A stretch of 64,000 nt of DNA, taken from positions 124,001 through 188,000 of the forward strand of contig JAUIRK010000008.1 of NCBI GenBank assembly GCA_030549495.1, written 5' to 3'. Under the pieces are notes generated by a model. The model ran no database searches. It worked only from the letters and a program-made list of their open reading frames with translations, and was not told the origin of the DNA. Shown here one piece after another: positions 1-11,995 of the stretch (position 1 is its first letter; every line of letters begins with the position of its first letter). This DNA comes from Nectonema munidae (Eukaryota; Nematomorpha; Nectonematoida; Nectonematidae). A program made the position numbers and the translations under genes.

Positions 1-236
1 GAGTGCTCCCTATTTGTGCTTTCTCCGTTTAAGTGCTCCTTGTTTGTGCCTGCCTTTCCATGAATGCCTGACTGTGTTTGAGAGTTCCCTGTTTGTGCCT
101 CCTGTGTTTGAGTGCCACCTGTTGGTGCCTGCCTGTGTTTAAGTGCTCCCTGTTTATGCCTGCCTATTTTTAAGTCTTACCTGTGTCTAAGTGCTCCTTA
201 TTTGTGCCTAACTGTGTTTAAGTGCTATCTATATGT
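1..236. repeat. Minisatellite, about 31-bp unit, running off the left edge
   Basis: Seven or so imperfect copies of a unit like AGTGCTCCCTGTTTGTGCCT plus GCCTGTGTTTA, all in one orientation. The copies differ by substitutions and small length changes. The array continues past the window start, so its size is unknown. Confidence 0.8.
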
Positions 237-399
237 GCGAGCAGGTTGTTTGAATTAGTAAATTAGATTATAATTAAAAATAAATTAAAGAAAGAATATA
301 AAAAAGTGTATCATAATAATTTACAATATAAAATAAATTAGATTATCATCAAAATTAGTGAACAATATAAAATAAAATTTGACAATAATTTTTCTTTTT

Positions 400-1175
400 T
401 GATTAAATCCTCTACTCTCAATCTCCGAATGCGAGATCTTTAGCCTTTTACACGCCTGCACTACGATCACTAACATTAACCACCTCCTTCCCCACTTTAC
501 TACCATCTATTTCTATACCGATGCACAAAACATAATCGACGATCTCTTTATCACACAACATCCCCTTTCAACTCGCCTTCTCCCTAATCAATCTTACAAA
601 ACATTTCCACATACACCTATGATGTTGCCCTGCTCACCTAAACATACCAGAAAATTCCCTCGTAGACTTTAAACTTACACCTAACCTCCCACATCCCTCT
701 CATCAACTCCCTACCTCTCAAAATCTTTCTAACGCACATTCACTTATCCTCTCTAGAAAATGGCAGATGTCCATATCTCATCTCAAAATGCACAAATCTC
801 CTCTTTACCACACATCAAAACAATTCACACAACTTTCAAAAACAAAAAATTTACACCATCGCGTTCAACCATTCGTTGACTATCAGGCCACTGCCTATGC
901 AAAGTATATCTCTTCCGAATTAAAGTAAGCGAAAATCCATACTGTCGTTTCGGATGCGACACAATAGAAACGCCATACCACCTCATCTTCACATGTCAAA
1001 TCTTCTCTTATCATTGCCAAAATCTTTTATTTCGCTGCCTTTCTTTATTTAATAGATCTCCAACAACACTCTCAGATCTTCTATTACACCCAACACTACT
1101 AAAATCCCTAGCAACCCTCATTGACACCATTGAAACAACTCTCATCACCGTTGATAACCCTATAACAAACTAATC
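400..1175 (+). mobile_element. LINE 3' fragment with RNase H and C-terminal zinc motif
   Basis: Non-LTR retrotransposon remnant in several frames. IYFYTDAQNIIDDL resembles the RNase H opening, CPAHLNIPENSLVDFK matches the RNase H core (typical CPAH-GIPGNE-AD), and NPYCRFGCDTIETPYHLIFT followed by C gives the C-x-GC-x-H-x-C knuckle that ends R1/I-type LINE polymerases. It is broken by frameshifts and stops throughout. The composition (C-rich, G-poor on this strand) differs from the AT-rich flanks. Confidence 0.6.
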
Positions 1176-1354
1176 TGCCTTTCCTTTCTATTTTTAGAAT
1201 AACATCTGTAACTCCTCCCTATCTCTACCAACATCTGCATCCTCCTTAACCAACTCTCAAGCTTACGCGAGCATATCAGCACACGCTGGAAAGTGATTTG
1301 AAATCTACCTACCATATATAATCTTAATTAAAATTGTATAAATGACTAATTAAA

Positions 1355-1492
1355 GGTACCATATGGTGTTTTCATCAAGAAGGCACAATTGAGCCGCTTG
1401 TATCGAATTATGAGGAAAGCAGGCTTGATGCGGGAACGAACGCACCTTGAATTATCGAATCCAGCATTTAACCAACCCTACTTACGCTAAAT
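1355..1492 (-). mobile_element. tRNA-derived SINE, copy 1
   Basis: GGTACCATATGGTGTTTTCA through the AACCAACCCTACTTACGC end matches the SINE at 57712-57900 in reverse orientation. The B-box region is on the minus strand but mutated. The copy is truncated relative to that one. Confidence 0.6.
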
Positions 1493-1919
1493 TTTTTACT
1501 CTAAAATTTTAAAATAATAGAATTTATAAACTAAATAACTTAGATTAAAGAAAGAAAAATATTATTAACGCTTTACATATTTAAGAATTATCTTTCATAG
1601 AAATCAAAAAAACAACAATATTTTATTAAAAATATACATTTAAAATAGTAACAACTTCAGAAGAGTAGTTAAAATAAGCTGAAAAAGTAAAGCTTTGAGT
1701 TGTACTTTATATTCTAGTGAAAGGTCAAAATTTGTCTTCAATTTCTGTTACCTTGATTGTGTCCATAATGTCTATGCGAATATTTAAAAAGCATATTTTA
1801 TTCTCTTTTGTTTTTAACAATGTTCTTTATTTAAAATATGAATTAAAATATATATTAATAGAAATTGTAAGTTTTCTTGTATTTGATCCAGTTTTTTTTA
1901 TTTCACCTGCATTGAAATT

Positions 1920-2130
1920 TGCTTTTTTCACTCCCTGGAATGAAACCCAAATTGGTGGTCTATTAAATAATTTATCAAGTTCAAGTAAGTTTTTAATTGA
2001 CAATGTATATATTCTTCAAATATTTTTGAGAATATGAGAACTATTCAGACGGGTCTATAGTTAGTATCTATGTAAATTTTATCCTTTTTCTTATGTATAT
2101 GTACCACTTTGTGAAGCTAAGGACCTCCGG
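1920..2130 (-). mobile_element. LINE reverse-transcriptase fragment
   Basis: On the minus strand an interrupted frame reads NYRPV, then FSKIFEEYIHCQLKTYLNLI and HQFGFHSRE. This is the NYRPISxL-SKIFEK-QxGFR signature of RT motifs 1-2 in Jockey/CR1-type LINEs. It has stops and is truncated on both sides. The family cannot be set from so short a piece. Confidence 0.55.
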
Positions 2131-3596
2131 GAAGGAGCAAATTAGTTATACACGTTCTGATTAGACAACAACTGAACTAATGAATTTAATTAAAATACAT
2201 GGTTCTTTATCAATAAAATAAAAAACAGGGGTGTCAATTTTCAGAAATTCTCATGCGGGTGAAAATTTTTGTTCAAGCCTTGGAGAAAATTCAATTTTTC
2301 TAGATTTTTTTTTACAAAAAAACAGCCAATAAAAATGCCTTTGAGATGATTAATAGGTTTCTACATCATTAGAGAGAGAGAGAGAAAAAAATTTATTCAA
2401 AAAAAATTTTTACGCAAGGTTATTGAAGTGTGAAGTGGACATATATATATATATATATTTATAATGATATATATATATATTCACAAAATATAAAACATAA
2501 TAACATAATTTACAAATAAATTTTTCTCTCTCTCTCTCAATCTGTATATTTTATTCTTCTTATTATGAAAATTAAACCCGAAATAAACGAATCAATGTTG
2601 ACTCTGATGTGTAATGTTATAAGTAAAATAACCAGAAATCCATCAGTTATCTGGAAAAATAGTACTATATTAATTTTGCAATAAATGATTTTTTTTTATT
2701 AAAAATATAATAAAAGATATTTTGTATACTGGGATAGATCTTGGATTTTGATTGTGGGGGGGGGGGTGGAGTAGCTGTTTTGTAAATGGAATTTTAAGTG
2801 GTTTACCCTTCTTTTAAAATATTTTAAGATATAAAATCTAATAATCGTGTTTAAAATTATAAAATGCAAAAACATTGAGGGGCAGGGCAGTTTTGTCCCA
2901 GCCCACACATTTTGATCCGCCCTGGTATATTAAATTTTAAATCAAATATAAAAAAATAAAAATTATTAAAATGAATAAAAAAATAGTTTAATGAGGTCAA
3001 ATTAGGTAGCATTAAGTTATTTAGACAAATTAGAAGGGAGCAAGAAGGATATTGAAAATTTTTGAAGGGAGGCAGTGTGAAAAGTTTGAGAAAATCTGTA
3101 CTAGAAATTAAGTACTCCTCCCCTCTGCTAATATCCTTAAAAATTAAAAAAATATTTCTGCTCCGAAGCGGGAGCTGGAGCCAGACAATTTTTTTCTGGT
3201 TGCGAAACCCTGCGTTATTCTAATTTAATTAGTATTGAAATTAAAAAAATATTGGGAATTGTTTTTAATCTAGGATATAGAGATCATACAGCAGTATACT
3301 TTATTAACAACAAATTGTTGAAAGTGAAAGATATACAATATATTTACTTCAATTATCAAAATTCATATATAAATACGTTTTTGATTTATTTCCTGTGATT
3401 TTTTCTGCTTGACAAACTTTTGTTCATCAAACAACTAAATATTCCTTAAGATCTTCAAAAAATTTATCGTTCCTCGTTATAGAATTAAAAGTTCAAAGAA
3501 GTTACTAAAGTATATAGTAATGTCATTTTGGAACGCGTTTCTGGAAGAAACAAAGTTTTGTGAAAAATCTTGATTAGTATTAAATTTTTCTTATTA
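2131..3596. other. Non-coding repeat-rich stretch
   Basis: No gene seen. It holds an imperfect inverted repeat with GA and TC runs at its ends (2371-2538), a poly-G run (2756-2766), a sequence ending near 2930 that looks like a hAT-type terminus (complement CCAGGGCGGATC), and the first copy of the 440-bp repeat. Confidence 0.4.
3138..3575 (+). repeat. 440-bp dispersed repeat, copy A
   Basis: From AAATATTTCTGCTCCGAAGC to GTTTTGTGAAAAATCTT it is nearly identical to 8547-8985, in the same orientation, differing by scattered substitutions and small indels. It carries a GGAGC-rich head (GCGGGAGCTGGAGCC) and no coding sequence. The class is unknown: possibly a SINE or non-autonomous element. Confidence 0.7.
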
Positions 3597-4650
3597 TTAA
3601 GTCACCATAGCACATGAAGCGCAGTTGTATTTGGAAGAACACTCTTTAATGGGACAGCTTTGTAAGGGATGAGGTAGAGAACAAAATTTACAGGTTGTAT
3701 CTTTTCTGCATTTGCTAGTTGTATGTCCGAAATACAGGGAATTTCCACATTGGATGTGTGAGAAAAATAGTTGGCATTTGACCACTTGCATATCAAAAAA
3801 CAATGCTAAGTCATTTTGTTAACTAAATATATCTGGAGATACTTTTAAAACAATGATTTTATTGAAATTATTTAAGCTTTTTGAAAAAAGTAGATTCATC
3901 AGATTACCTTCATTTCTCGATTCGTTTATCTTTTCATTTTTATTAAGTATAAGGCTTACAACATTTTCGTCAGGTACATCTTTTGAAATGACAAAAGAAA
4001 CTTTAGGAAATAATATTTTTTTCCGAAAAGTTGAAAAGTTATCATTTTTGCATAATAAATTTTCTGCCATATCTAAACTCTTTTCAACCGGAAAATTGAG
4101 TTTAATAGCTTTTTTTATTTATTTCTTTGACACAACTTTCACTTTGTTAAGGATTTGTGTAGTTTTTTGAGAAATTTCATTCATATTCATCTTTTCAGAT
4201 TTTATGTACAAAGTATTTTTATTTTTAGGTTTGGGACTTTCTGAAACTTGAGGTAATTTTTTAGCTATTTGTGCATAGCTGATAAAAGAAGAATTTGGCT
4301 TTGGGTCTTTATTTAACTTGTTGTCAATTTTATTAATTTCTTATTTAACTATTTTGAGCTCTTGCTAAATAGTTTCAATTTTATCAATCAGTTCGGAATT
4401 TATAGATGAATCTGGCTTAACTTTTTGTCAATTTTATTAATTTCTTCTTTAACTATTTTGAGCTCTTGCGAAATAGTTTCAATTTTATCAACTAGTTCAG
4501 AATTTATAGATGATTTTGCTTAACCAATCAATGCATGGCCTATATTTTCAAAAGAACTTTAAGATTTCCTTCTTTAACTAATTTAATAATCTTTTTTTTT
4601 CTATAGTCATTGAAAAGAAAAAAAACAATACAATTTATCTAAAAATTTAT
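3597..4650 (-). mobile_element. LINE ORF1-like (zinc-knuckle) remnant
   Basis: Minus-strand pieces include a Cys/His cluster (FGHTTSKC, TCKFC, LPHPLQSC, NCASC) of the kind seen in ORF1 of Jockey-like LINEs. Upstream come Lys/Asn/Ile-rich segments and a repetitive, probably coiled-coil part. It is a broken old copy with no intact frame. A gag-like origin from another retroelement class cannot be excluded. Confidence 0.5.
4323..4530. repeat. Tandem duplication, about 104-bp period
   Basis: GTCAATTTTATTAATTTCTT begins both at 4323 and at 4427. The two roughly 100-bp units differ at only a few sites, so the duplication is fairly recent. It lies inside the ORF1-like remnant. Confidence 0.75.
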
Positions 4651-5769
4651 TTAAAATGAGGAAAAAAAGAAAAGATTATAAGCTTGAAGTAGTCTTTCTA
4701 AATTATAAATAAAAAAATAAAGACGCCATTTTAAATTAGATTAGAACAGAAAAATTACAGTTCTATCAGAAGGATAATTGTAACAGTATATTGCTACTAC
4801 TAATATGTAATATCGATCCGTTATTTTATAGCAGTGCTGAATCAATTAAATATGATATATTTTTAACTTCTGAAAACTCTGAAAGTATAAATTCGCAATG
4901 TGTATTTGGGTGTAACCGCACATCTTATTTAATCTCCTAAATTCAAAGCTTGTTCGATAACAACATTAATTATAATTGAAATAACTTTCCCATCCTTCTC
5001 ACATTTTCTTTTGGAAAGATTATAAAAAAATCAAAAAATACAATCATTTTACAAAGATTTGTAGTAATAAAATATTCGCTGAATTCAAAAATTACACGAA
5101 TAATTATAACCATCAAATTTTTAAAAAGAAGAAAGAAAACTTAAAAGAAACCCCTACTAACATCTCTAATCTAAAGATAAATTGATATACTCGCAAAAAT
5201 AATATCTAAAAAATTACTCAAAACACTCTAGGGATCCTTTTAATGATTTTTGTCAACATTTTTCTAATTTCTGTTTAATAAAAAATTTTTTGCTTTTATT
5301 TTATTCCTAACATCAGGGCCTGCATGTTTCTGCCTCTAGAATTAATAATTATCTTTCTAACATTAAATCTTTTAAAAGCAATCTATTTAAATTCTATACT
5401 TGACAAATATAAAACAAGATCATATAATGAAAAAAAGTTGCCAAAATAAAGACTATGATTTTCTGGTTTATTTTTAATTACAATCTAACTTTTAAAAATT
5501 TTATTCGAAGTTGAAGATTTGTTTTGTTTTTATTATCACCATTAACACCTATATAAATTTCCATCGAAAAAGGATACCCATCTAGACTAAACAACTATCC
5601 AAATCTTGTGTACCTGGTACAAATCGGTTACTTGTAAGGTACCATCTCCTCATCTATACTCAAGTAATATAATAAAACTCCATTATTTGAAAGATGAGAG
5701 TAAAATACATTTTAATATTTCAAAATTTCAAACGAGAGATTATTTTTAAAAGTTGTTATTTTCACAAAT
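4651..5769. other. AT-rich stretch with no recognised feature
   Basis: Both strands read; only short chance frames. Nothing recognised. Confidence 0.5.
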
Positions 5770-6235
5770 CTTCACTTGTCGACCAATAATGTTCTTCATT
5801 AGGGACTTGATAATATCCAGTGTATAAAACAATACCAAAAAACTGAACAAGTTCTTCTGAAGTTGTAAAACTAGAAACTTTTTTTTTTAGCATATAAATT
5901 TGTCATATAAACCATCTTTCTCAATTTTCTATGCACAACTTTAACCTTCAGAATTAATCTCATGTTTTCCTGCTACGACAAATTCTTTTTAAAACAATGG
6001 TTTTCCCTCCAACAAGAATTCATACTGCGTTATATTTCTATATGGCGGAAGACTGCACAATATCGTTCCTAAGAATATCAGGTGGTATGTGAACATCAAC
6101 GCCTGTGTTGATTCGCCGATGTTTTCGTTTGGATCCATTGATTGCTACATCTGTGTCACTAACATCTGAATCATCAGTTGACTCCACCATACTAAATTCA
6201 TTATCTGTTCTTGTTGCTGATATATATTTTCTTTA
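5770..6235 (-). mobile_element. piggyBac-like transposase remnant
   Basis: Minus strand, two parts. About 6043-6225 is an open piece of some 60 codons rich in acidic residues (SMVESTDDSDVSDTDVAI, then KRKHRRINTGVDVHIPPDIL). At 5770-5890, SFTTSEELVQFFGIVLYTGY then EEHYWSTSEDL matches the N-terminal domain of PGBD2/3-type transposases (FxGI-GY-P-YWS). The acidic part could be the usual acidic N-terminus of the same protein. It is interrupted by stops between and lacks the catalytic region. The second assignment is firmer than the first. Confidence 0.45.
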
Positions 6236-8545
6236 CTAAATATTATTATATATATTTAATAAATTTATGTGAAAACAATCTTTGTAGGTTTATTCACTAA
6301 TAAATTTCATTATTTTATAATTTCATGTTTATTTTTTGTAAGTTGTTTTTAGGGTTGTATGTGACTTAAAGTATATAATTATATTGTATACATCAGCATT
6401 AAGTCTATTTTGGGATTTTCTTTGATAACTATGAGGGTAAAATCCACTTTGACAGAAATAAATTGAAGTATAAGGTGTACAATTTTTATGGAAAATTTGC
6501 AAATTTTAACTCTTTTACTTATTCTGTCTTTTTACAACGCAATAAAATTTTAAAACAACTAATATTCGAAAACCTAGATTTTTCTAACTTATTTAATAAG
6601 AATTCTACTTATGACTCTTCTGATATTTAGAAATCATTATTTTATAATAGGCACTTTTACCTGAAAATTTTATGAATTTTTTTATACTACATCAAATTTT
6701 TTCAATTTTTTTCCTCTTTGTTTTCGTTCAAATTTTATTTTGGTAATGAAAGAATTATTTTTTATTTTTAAATTATACACTTTTTTATTAAGCCTTACAT
6801 GTTGCTCATTTATTTTGAAAATTTTAATGCATTTTATAAACAATATATTTTTTTAAATGATACGATCTAAATGGGGTCGTTTTTATGTATAAATCTTTAT
6901 TTTCTGAATTATAAAGCATAACCCAATTTATTTGTAATTTATATTTTAAAAAATACATGTAATAAAAATAAGAAGAATTTTTTAACGTTCAACTTCAGCT
7001 TTAAAAAAGACAGTTAAATCATGCAAAATAAAAATATATTTAAATTTATATAATTATTATATTAGTCAATAAAAGAATTTTAGTTTTTTGTAGAAGTTAT
7101 TTTCCTATCTGAGTTGTGTGTGTAATCCATTCAAGAATTTAGGACCATAATAAGAAAGCAAACATATTCCTTGTTTAAAGGGTCATGTATTTTTTTAATT
7201 CCGTATCGGATTCTAAATTTTGGGTGTTGTGAAGGTTGTAAATTATATTAGAAGCGTTTATCAATCTAGTCGTCAAGTAGTAGACGTTAATAACAGTATC
7301 TTTTAGACCTATTTTCTCAAGAATTCCTCAAGGCTCGATCTATGGTCTTTTGTTTTATTCTCTTTATTTAAATGATATATGTAAATTAAATCCTTTTTTC
7401 ACCTTTTTGAGGCTTCAAAATGAAATTAGATGAGAATATATATTGTAAAAATAAAACTTTTATCAGCACATTTCTTTTTTGTTGCATTAAAAATCTTATC
7501 CAGCTTTTTATTTTATCCTTCAATTTATTATTAATTATTTGACGCATGTAAGGGTAAGTTGGTAGGGTATCATAGGTGTCTTTTCATTGGCGAAGCCCTA
7601 ATACACTCCGTCTAAGTATAAACAAACTCCTATCGACAAAAATCAAATGAAAGATTTCTAGTTTCTGATCCAACTCTTCAATCAACTAGTCCAAATCAGT
7701 CTACTTATTGAAAAGTATAAAGTTATTTTATTAGATGTATTCAATATTTGTATGATACCTAATACAATTTTTAAAATTTTTAAATTTTTTAATCATTTTA
7801 AAATGATATAGATGTAAGAGATTGCTAGGGAAAATTTGCAGTGTTGGGAAACTTTCCTAGAACCTATAGTAATTTACTAGTAATTTTCACTACTTCTCTT
7901 TTTATATATGCAAAAACATTTATTTATTATTAGGGTATGTATTGTATTACATTCAATATATACCGTAATGATTGTCAACATATATTACGTAGATATGAAT
8001 AGATCTCTTTTCTGCATCTGTAATATTTCAGTATAGTTTTCTTATAATACGTTAGTTTAAATATATGGATATCAATATTATATATCTAGAAATTACTAGT
8101 AAATATAGCTTCCAAGCCCGAAAGGAAGCTTTCTTAGAGAGCTGGACTAGGAATAACATACATCTTTGTCTCAAGGGAGCTTCATAGAGGGGGGGGGGGG
8201 GGTTCGCCTCCTATGTCTTCCTTTATCGAAAGGCTTGAGTAGATATGATTTCCGTTATCCAGTATTTATATTCAAGATGGTTTTCTCTGTTAATGTATAT
8301 ATAATATAAAAGTAGTAATATTCTGCATATGTTCTCTCTTATGAACGTTACGCCTCGTGTAAAATCGTAAGCATATAAAAATATAATAAAATTAAAGGGT
8401 AGATAATCTTTATCAATTGTAAGCATATAATAAAACAATTATATAGTTATATAATCTAGTTTTCTAGATATTATATACCTAGTATAGCTACAATTATTTT
8501 TTATTAATGATTAAAAAAGTTAAATGAGCTGGAGCCGGAGCCAGA
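6236..8545. other. AT-rich stretch with no recognised gene
   Basis: Only short chance frames on both strands. A 14-base poly-G run lies at 8189-8202. No terminal repeats recognised. Confidence 0.45.
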
Positions 8546-8546
8546 G

Positions 8547-8985
8547 ATTAAAATATTTCTGCTTCGAAGCGGGAGCTGAAGCCAGACAATTTTTTTCTGG
8601 TTGCGAAACCCTGGGTTATTCTAATTTAAGTAGTATTGAAATTTTACAAAAAAAATATTGTGAATTGTTTTTAATCTAGGATATAGAGATCATACAGCAG
8701 TATACTTTATTAACAACAAATTGTTGAAAGTGAAAGATATACAGTATATTTACTTCAATTATCAAAATTTATATATAAATACGTTTTTGATTTATTTCCT
8801 GTGATTTTTTCTGCTTGACAAACTTTTGTGCATCAAACAACTAAATATTCCTTAAGATCTTCAAAAAATTTTATCGTTCCTCGTTATAGAATTAAAAGTT
8901 GAAAGAAGTTACTAAAGTATAGAGTAATGTCATTTTGGAACGCGTTTCTGGAAAAAAAAAGTTTTGTGAAAAATCTTAAATTTGT
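8547..8985 (+). repeat. 440-bp dispersed repeat, copy B
   Basis: Second copy of the repeat at 3138-3575, in direct orientation 5.4 kb away. It is preceded by a further GGAGCCGGAGCC motif not fully matched in copy A, which suggests copy A is shorter at that end. Confidence 0.7.
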
Positions 8986-9516
8986 TCAAAAACTATTTTC
9001 TAAATAATTAGCAAGTGGAATTTAACGTGAAATATTGCTATGTATGTTTTAGTATGTTTTTCTATGTGTCTTCTTATTTTTGCCATTTTTATGTTGTTTT
9101 TCATCTTCCATTCACTTCTATTTGGGACTTCAAGGACTTTACCCCCTTAGGCTTTTCCTTCATTCAATTTATCTTTGTTTTGGCCTTTTTCTCTCTTTCT
9201 CTGCCTTCGTTTCAACCATATTTTTCCTCCATAATTTCCAATTCTTTTTGTGCTTATATATGTGTTATATTCTTGTATTACTCATCATTTCTTTTTGTCA
9301 TATGCATGCATCTTTTAGTCAACATTTCATTCCTAATAGCTCTACTTACTCATAATAATATGATATATAACATCATACTTATGTTTTTTTAATATTTATT
9401 TTATTTGGGGTGTATATACTAGCAGCCATGTGGCCTTCTACACACCCTTGCAGATTTTGATAATATTTTGTTTATTTTTATTATAAACCAATATACTCAT
9501 CACAATGGTATGTTTA
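8986..9516. other. Non-coding stretch, T-rich
   Basis: Contains a 125-codon frame at 9015-9392 encoding a Phe/Ser/Leu-rich hydrophobic string. The composition simply reflects T-rich DNA, and I see no domain or codon bias suggesting a gene. Confidence 0.4.
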
Positions 9517-9850
9517 TAGACCCTCGTTAAGTCGGACTACATGGGGGAGAAGGGTGTCCGACTATGCCGATTGTCCGACATAACAGATGGTCTACTATAT
9601 ATATATATGGTGGAAAAAATATTTAAATTGGACGAATTTATAGCCACAATAAGTTTGGAATAAGGTCAAAATTTAGAATGTCGCATCTACCTATGGAGTA
9701 AAAAAATAGAACGGTGTTGTAACCAAAGGGACATTAAAAGTCAATGAAAATGATCCCTTGTAAGCCTGTGAGGGCAAACATTTGTATTCTCGGTCACGGT
9801 CCGACTTATCCGATATCCGAGTTATCAGGGTCCTAGTTAACGAGGGTCTA
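9517..9850. mobile_element. pogo/Tigger-type MITE with TA target
   Basis: Ends are inverted repeats: TAGACCCTCGTTAAGTCGGA at the left, and the complement of CCTAGTTAACGAGGGTCTA at the right, flanked by TA. Inside both ends the motif GTCCGAC recurs (GTCCGACTA, GTCCGACAT, GTCCGACTT), the subterminal-repeat pattern also seen in the Tigger elements in this window. About 335 bp, no coding capacity. Confidence 0.65.
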
Positions 9851-10107
9851 TATTTTATTTCTGCTTAATAAAACTGAAACTTTAAACTTTATTCGAAAAA
9901 AATTTTGGGGGGGGGGGGGAGGGGGTGATTTTTTTTATATATAAATCATAAAGGAATTTTTGTCTAATGAACACACTGTCATTATTAGCCGACATTATAC
10001 TTGCATTGTAAGCTCTCAATCCCACCATAACTTCGGATAACTGCATGGATTTTATTAAGTCAAATTATCTTGTTTGTAATTCTGATTGCATCACTACTTT
10101 CTAGCTC

Positions 10108-11995
10108 AATGGTTCTTAAACTGGAGTCCGCGGTAGCCTAGGGGATCGTGAAGCAGTTCCATGGGGACCGAGAAGGGATCACGGAATGGATAGTTTTGCT
10201 CAACATATTGCACTCATATTGTGTCATTTTCAATTTTTCCCAATAAGTCACATTTAAAAGAATAAATTTTAGTCTTTGAGTTGAGGTAAACTATTTTCAC
10301 TTTTTTATTGCTTTTTATGCCTGATTTTATAGATGTAAATGTGTATTTTGCTCATATCATCTCTTGATGTTCAGTAAACAAAACTATTGTCTATTTTAAA
10401 CGTCAATCTTAATGATTTCACAAATTAAGGTTTGATAAAATAGGAATATTTTTGGAAAATATTTAATGTGGTTTGAAAGCGTTCTATAGAGTTACTAAAA
10501 AATAATTTGTCAAGAGTACCACAGCATTGGAGAACAGTTGATGTTACCTTACTTAAAAGATATATTAAATGTGTGAAAAAGTTCTGAACTTGAAAAGTTG
10601 AAGCATATCTGCTATCCTAACAATACCGTTAGACATCTAATAGGATAGATGTCTAATGATATTACCGTTAAAAGGTCAATAAGAGTTAAGGATAAAAGAT
10701 AAAGATAAGGTTAAAAGGTTAATAAGAGATGTGCGATGACATAATGTCGTAGGTGATATTGATCTGGAATTCGATTTTCAACTTGTTTGCAATTCAACTT
10801 GATGAAACGATGGCTGTTGCAACCTTAGCTCAGTCTTACGTTTACGTACAATATGTATATGATAAGCACCTGGTAGACAAATTTTTGTTTTGCGAAAATT
10901 AACAGTAGAACAACAGCAAGAGAAATATTTGACAAGGTGGACACTTTTTTCACAGAACATGGTATTAAGCAGGAACATGCATTTGGAGTGTGTACTGACC
11001 GTACTCTGACAATTCCTTGTTGTCGTTCTAGTTTTCGTTAAGCAAAATTTTTCAGATGTAATTGACCAATCTAATGAATACCATACCCGATGTGTTGAAA
11101 ACTGTTTTAATTGAAGTCATTAAAATGCCTTCAACTTTTGTCTGTTTTCTGAGTTATGCAAGGAAAATGATTCCGAATTTGAAAAACTCTTGCTGAACTC
11201 AAACGTGAGGTTGCTTTCCAAAAGAAAAGCTTTGAAGCGATACTATGGAAAGAAATCCAACAGTTTCTGCAAAACAAACCAGGCATGCATGTAAAATTTT
11301 CCTATCTCTTGTTTCGTATATTCTTATCGTTTTTAGTGAACATATTTAAATCTATAAATTCCCTTAACATTGCGCTGCAAGGAAAGGAGATAACAGTGGT
11401 CGATTGTCATAAAATTGCCAGCTTTTGAAATGAAACTGGAATTATAGCATTATTAAAAAGAAAAATCTTGCTCTTTTTTTCACACCTGAACATGTATGTT
11501 GATGAAAATATGATTTTCGTCGATGAAGATGTCCTGGGAGCCATGAAACCCCATGTAACATATCTTAGCCCAGAATTTTTCTTTAATTTCCTTGTCTACA
11601 AAAATGTGAAAAATACTATCAATTTATTAATCCGAACTCCATTAGTTATCTAGCCTCAGAAGACTTAATTCAAGAACAAATTGTTGATTTCATTAATGAT
11701 AGAGGAGGTGAAAAACATGTTTTAGTGATATGTCTTATAACAATTTTTCGATTAAAATGGGACAGTCCCATGCTGATGTTGCAAAGACTGCTCTGAAAGT
11801 TATATTTCATATGCTGCTACATATAAGTGTGAGCAAGTGTTTTAGACGCTAATTGCCGTTAAAACCAAATCCCAAAACAGATTGAAAGTTAGTAATAATA
11901 TGAGAGTTGCATTGGCAAAAACGGAGGCAAACTTAGACAAACTGTTTTAGACAAAGCAAATGCACCCATCCCATTGACATTGGATGGATTATTCA
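10108..11995 (+). mobile_element. hAT relic, ZBED5-like, copy A
   Basis: Frames in order resemble the hAT transposase co-opted as vertebrate ZBED5: LDETMAVATLAQSYVYVQYV and FLFCEN near 10790-10890, VDTFFTEHGIKQEHAFGVCT then D (10940-11000), LLNSNVRLLSK-like and SLVSYILIVFSEHI (11190-11350), and a C-terminal part near 11730-11850. The left end CAATGGTTCTTAAACTGG resembles a hAT terminus. The right end was not found. Many stops and frameshifts; an old copy. It is the same family as 34255-35085 and 17014-17360. Confidence 0.65.

Noticed and set aside
1717-2037. 106-codon plus-strand frame
   Set aside because: It is the shadow of a LINE RT fragment on the minus strand and of a MITE arm.
3597-4650. 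Retrovirus- or LTR-type gag
   Set aside because: The Cys/His cluster fits LINE ORF1 better; no protease, integrase or flanking long terminal repeats were seen nearby.
9015-9392. 125-codon plus-strand frame with many hydrophobic residues
   Set aside because: Phe/Ser/Leu content follows from T-rich DNA; no domain, no splice or promoter context, and an overlapping frame of similar length exists.
10628-10675. Short hairpin TTAGACATCTAATAGGATAG
   Set aside because: Arms of about 12 bp inside a decayed hAT relic, with no sign of function or dispersal.
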